From the NCBI GenBank assembly GCA_902494535.1, contig CABUTO010000044.1:1-16084 (forward strand): a DNA stretch of 16,084 nt, in the 5' to 3' direction. Of this stretch, positions 14,855 through 16,084 are shown in pieces. Under the pieces are notes generated by a model. That model made no database searches and was not told where the DNA came from. It saw only the letters and a list, made by a program, of their open reading frames with translations. Every line of letters begins with the position of its first letter. The stretch's first letter is position 1. The position numbers and the translations under genes are program-made. This DNA is from an uncultured Collinsella sp. (lineage in GTDB: Bacteria > Actinomycetota > Coriobacteriia > Coriobacteriales > Coriobacteriaceae).

Positions 14855-14961
14855 GAAATATCACCCTGATCGGTCGTTTGGAGAAAGAGCGCGCCGCAGA
14901 TTCACCGAGGCGCTTACTCGAAATCTTACACGAGTCGATAAGAAATCGTCCGCTTCACGCT
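14855..14961 (-). other. Leader of the 813-residue protein gene, up to the repeat cluster
   Basis: About 107 bp of unique sequence. TAAGAT on the minus strand is a possible -10 about 75 bp ahead of the start, without a good -35. No terminator or conserved RNA is evident. The repeat cluster begins immediately beyond. Confidence 0.3.
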
Positions 14962-15007
14962 CGCGCCTCGACCGAGGTTCGAATCCATGGGGTGTTTCCA
15001 TAAGAGA

Positions 15008-15031
15008 AAAGCCCCCGTCGCCGGAGGCTTT
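15008..15031 (-). terminator. tRNA-Arg-type terminator following the truncated tRNA copy
   Basis: On the minus strand AAAGCCTCCG and CGGGGGCTTT (one T-G pair) flank a 4-base loop and run into TTCTCTTA. It duplicates the terminator at 15198-15221 and follows a tRNA fragment that has no promoter, so it is probably idle. Confidence 0.7.
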
Positions 15032-15040
15032 AAGTTCAAA

Positions 15041-15060
15041 TGGTGCGGCGTATAGGATTC
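15041..15060 (-). pseudogene. Truncated tRNA-Arg(ACG): 3' 20 nt only
   Basis: The plus strand reads TGGTGCGGCGTATAGGATTC, identical to the 3' end of both intact tRNA-Arg genes from the T-loop through CCA. Identity stops inside the T-loop and the GC-rich module begins. It cannot make a tRNA. Confidence 0.85.
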
Positions 15061-15176
15061 CGCGCATCCGCTTCGCGGATCCGCACCGGCTTCGCCCGCC
15101 TGCCGGCGCGCTCGCCCGCGGGCTAAAAACGCTCCGCGTTTTCTTATCGCCCGCGCCTCGACCGAGGTTCGAATCC
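15055..15176. mobile_element. GC-rich hairpin module, cluster 1 (122 bp)
   Basis: A non-coding block bounded by GGATTC (15055-15060) and its inverted complement GAATCC (15171-15176). Inside are many small palindromes: ATCCGC-TTC-GCGGAT, GCCCGCGGGC (15114-15123), AAAACGC-TCC-GCGTTTT and CCTCG-AC-CGAGG. An equal-length copy occupies 15829-15950 and a shorter one ends at 15759. Calling it mobile is inference from the repetition, equal length and inverted ends; no transposase is encoded. It could equally be a duplicated structured region. Confidence 0.45.
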
Positions 15177-15250
15177 ATGGGGCGTTTCCATAAAAGAAAA
15201 GCCCCCGTCGCCGGAGGCTTTAAGTTCAAATGGTGCGGCGTATAGGATTC
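15152..15250. repeat. Repeat cluster 1, second copy of the 99-bp direct repeat
   Basis: Partner of 14962-15060 with two substitutions. At its right end the tRNA-Arg sequence continues intact instead of breaking, so this copy contains the 3' end of the functional gene. Confidence 0.9.
15198..15221 (-). terminator. Intrinsic terminator of tRNA-Arg (left copy)
   Basis: On the minus strand AAAGCCTCCG, a 4-base loop and CGGGGGCTTT (one T-G pair) are followed by TTCTTTTA. It starts 9 nt past the tRNA 3' end. Confidence 0.85.
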
Positions 15251-15307
15251 GAACCTATGACGTTCTGATTCGTAGTCAGACCCTCTATCCAGCTGAGGTA
15301 ACGCCGC
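15231..15307 (-). tRNA. tRNA-Arg(ACG), left copy, CCA encoded
   Basis: A 77-nt tRNA. Acceptor GCGGCGT pairs with ACGCCGC, then discriminator A and encoded CCA. Anticodon stem TCTGA/TCAGA holds loop CTACGAA, anticodon ACG. The T-arm is ATAGGTTCGAATCCTAT. It is identical over its full length to the copy at 15496-15572. The A34 implies use of the tRNA adenosine deaminase TadA to read CGN codons. Confidence 0.97.
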
Positions 15308-15462
15308 GACTTGTTGATTATTATGCACAGGGACTGAATAATGGTCAAGCGTTTTTTCAAAAAAAGTTATTGAATTTGATTTTTACTCATTTGACGCAGT
15401 CGATCGACTTGATACTTTCAAACACGGCAGAAGAAACTTCTCAAGTATGTCGACATATAAGA
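15308..15462 (-). other. AT-richer spacer between the two tRNA-Arg genes
   Basis: Unique sequence of about 155 bp that contains the left tRNA-Arg promoter near its left end and no coding potential. It is strikingly lower in GC than the flanking repeats, with A- and T-runs around 15355-15385. Confidence 0.6.
15320..15348 (-). promoter_or_regulatory. Promoter of the left tRNA-Arg
   Basis: On the minus strand TTGACC (plus 15343-15348) and CATAAT (plus 15320-15325) are separated by 17 bp; the -10 ends 12 bp from the mature 5' end. The same hexamers and spacing recur ahead of the second copy although the intervening sequence differs. Confidence 0.9.
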
Positions 15463-15486
15463 AAAGCCTCCGTTACCGGAGGCTTT
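15463..15486 (-). terminator. Intrinsic terminator of tRNA-Arg (right copy)
   Basis: A perfect 10-bp stem AAAGCCTCCG/CGGAGGCTTT with loop GTAA on the minus strand, followed by TCTTATA. It begins 9 nt past the tRNA 3' end, the same layout as the left copy. Confidence 0.85.
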
Positions 15487-15495
15487 AAGTTCAGT

Positions 15496-15572
15496 TGGTG
15501 CGGCGTATAGGATTCGAACCTATGACGTTCTGATTCGTAGTCAGACCCTCTATCCAGCTGAGGTAACGCCGC
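15496..15572 (-). tRNA. tRNA-Arg(ACG), right copy, CCA encoded
   Basis: A 77-nt tRNA identical in sequence to 15231-15307, with its own promoter upstream and perfect terminator downstream. The surrounding unique sequence differs from that of the left copy, so this is not a simple recent duplication of a whole transcription unit. Confidence 0.97.
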
Positions 15573-15584
15573 AACGCACGGTTT

Positions 15585-15613
15585 ATTATGCACGTGACCC
15601 CTCGATGGGTCAA
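15585..15613 (-). promoter_or_regulatory. Promoter of the right tRNA-Arg
   Basis: On the minus strand TTGACC (plus 15608-15613) and CATAAT (plus 15585-15590) are spaced 17 bp, with the -10 ending 12 bp from the tRNA 5' end. The spacer includes GGGGTCACGTG. Confidence 0.9.
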
Positions 15614-15656
15614 GCAACAATTTGGAAAATTTTTACGATGCGTTGATTAATTGCTG

Positions 15657-15780
15657 CGCGGATCCGCACCGGCTTCGGCCGCCTGCCGGCGGACTCGCCC
15701 GCGGGCTAAAAACGCTCCGCGTTTTCTTGACGCCCGCGCCTCGACCGAGGTTCGAATCCGTGCGGTGCCGGCGTGAAAGA
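15657..15780. repeat. Repeat cluster 2, first copy (124 bp)
   Basis: It matches 15848-15971 with six substitutions in 124 positions, offset 191 bp. It starts inside the module (the left 19 bp with the inverted end are missing) directly after an AT-rich stretch, so this copy is truncated on the left. It carries the T-arm core at 15749-15759. Confidence 0.9.
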
Positions 15781-15804
15781 AAAGCCCCCGTTGCCGGAGG
15801 CTTT
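15781..15804 (-). terminator. tRNA-Arg-type terminator after the second truncated tRNA copy
   Basis: On the minus strand AAAGCCTCCG, loop GCAA and CGGGGGCTTT are followed by TCTTTC. It has the same stem as the other three copies and lies 10 nt past the tRNA fragment. Confidence 0.7.
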
Positions 15805-15814
15805 CGATTTCAAT

Positions 15815-15834
15815 TGGTGCGGCGTATAGGATTC
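15815..15834 (-). pseudogene. Second truncated tRNA-Arg(ACG): 3' 20 nt only
   Basis: The same 20-nt tRNA 3' end as at 15041-15060, broken at exactly the same T-loop position and joined to the same module sequence CGCGCATCCGC. The identical junction in two clusters shows a single ancestral joining event or a site-specific one. Confidence 0.85.
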
Positions 15835-15950
15835 CGCGCATCCGCTTCGCGGATCCGAACCGGCTTCGCCCGCCTGCCGGCGGACTCGCCCGCGGGCTGA
15901 AAACGCTCCGCGTTTTTTTGACGCCCGCGCCTCGACCGAGGTTCGAATCC
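15829..15950. mobile_element. GC-rich hairpin module, cluster 2 (122 bp)
   Basis: It is bounded by GGATTC (15829-15834) and GAATCC (15945-15950), exactly the same length as the module at 15055-15176 and clearly homologous. Differences include GGATCCGAACC for GGATCCGCACC. It keeps the hairpin set, including AAAACGC-TCC-GCGTTTT. Mobility is inferred, not shown. Confidence 0.45.
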
Positions 15951-15971
15951 ATGCGGTGCCGGCGTAAAAGA
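15848..15971. repeat. Repeat cluster 2, second copy (124 bp)
   Basis: Partner of 15657-15780. Similarity ends near 15971, where the next unique segment starts without a terminator copy, so the array is also cut on this side. Confidence 0.9.
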
Positions 15972-15980
15972 CGATATGAG

Positions 15981-16052
15981 AAAGCCATTGGGGGCCGCCT
16001 CCCCCCGCGGCGCAGCTTCTTTCCGCGGGCTCGGGGTGCCACAATGGGCTTT
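15981..16052. other. Large imperfect GC-rich hairpin near the right edge
   Basis: AAAGCCATTG (15981-15990) pairs with CAATGGGCTTT (16042-16052) apart from one bulged base. The interior is very GC-rich and can pair further. No T-run follows on either strand. It could be an mRNA 3' hairpin, part of an RNA gene or another repeat; the window ends too soon to tell. I see no supported gene in 15972-16084. Confidence 0.4.
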
Positions 16053-16084
16053 GAGTATCGGCCCGTGCGGTAGCCCTTACCGCA

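Larger units (their letters stand above)
14962..15060. repeat. Repeat cluster 1, first copy of the 99-bp direct repeat
   Basis: It matches 15152-15250 at 97 of 99 positions; the differences are T/C at 14993 and G/A at 15004. The block contains a CCTCG-AC-CGAGG hairpin, the T-arm core GGTTCGAATCC (14976-14986), a copy of the tRNA-Arg terminator, and the last 20 nt of tRNA-Arg. The two copies are offset by 190 bp. Confidence 0.9.

Noticed and set aside
15055..15971. Repeats as a CRISPR array
   Set aside because: Only two units per cluster, period about 190 bp, the 'spacers' are themselves repeated, and no cas genes are present.

Overview
The window looks like chromosome from a high-GC Actinomycetota of the Coriobacteriia, most likely Collinsella or a close relative. 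That placement rests on overall gene content, the GC-rich coding sequence and the style of the intergenic DNA; no rRNA or marker gene here settles it. Almost everything is on the minus strand. The exceptions are the tail of an IS110-family transposase at the left edge and one D-alanyl-D-alanine carboxypeptidase gene.

Layout, left to right. 1-79 is the end of an IS110-type transposase. 80-372 has no gene but holds a nested palindrome and two further hairpins. 373-2397 is htpG (Hsp90). 2600-3100 is a GNAT acetyltransferase gene cut by one in-frame amber codon. 3139-5203 is a capsule/exopolysaccharide regulatory trio, transcribed chain-length co-polymerase (CpsC/Wzz) -> BY-kinase (CpsD) -> PHP-type phosphotyrosine phosphatase (CpsB), with no glycosyltransferase genes beside it. 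5399-8495 is a phosphate-type set: pstB -> PhoB-like regulator -> PhoR-like kinase, without pstS, pstC, pstA or phoU nearby. 8599-10559 is a VanR/VanS-like two-component system, divergent from a PBP5-type D,D-carboxypeptidase at 10757-12097. A nearly perfect interrupted palindrome lies between these two units. 12230-12320 is tRNA-Ser(GCT). 12413-14854 encodes an 813-residue protein of unknown function with a TPR-like C-terminal part.

The right end (about 14960-16084) is the most unusual stretch. Two identical tRNA-Arg(ACG) genes, each with its own promoter and terminator, are surrounded by a GC-rich, hairpin-rich repeat. The repeat occurs in two tandem clusters with periods of 190 and 191 bp. 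Each period joins a structured module of about 122 bp, a 20-nt copy of the tRNA-Arg 3' end broken in the T-loop, and a copy of the tRNA terminator. The 11-nt T-arm core GGTTCGAATCC recurs five times outside tRNA genes, always on the strand opposite to the tRNAs. One of these copies is part of a 17-nt inverted copy of the tRNA-Ser T-arm. This looks like a family of small tRNA-3'-end-derived or tRNA-3'-end-targeting elements and is the best candidate here for something undescribed.

Functional theme: most protein genes deal with the cell envelope and its sensing (polysaccharide chain length and tyrosine phosphorylation, phosphate-type signalling, a VanRS-like sensor beside a peptidoglycan carboxypeptidase), with a chaperone gene alongside. 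All functional assignments come from reading motifs in the translated sequence; no database search was run.
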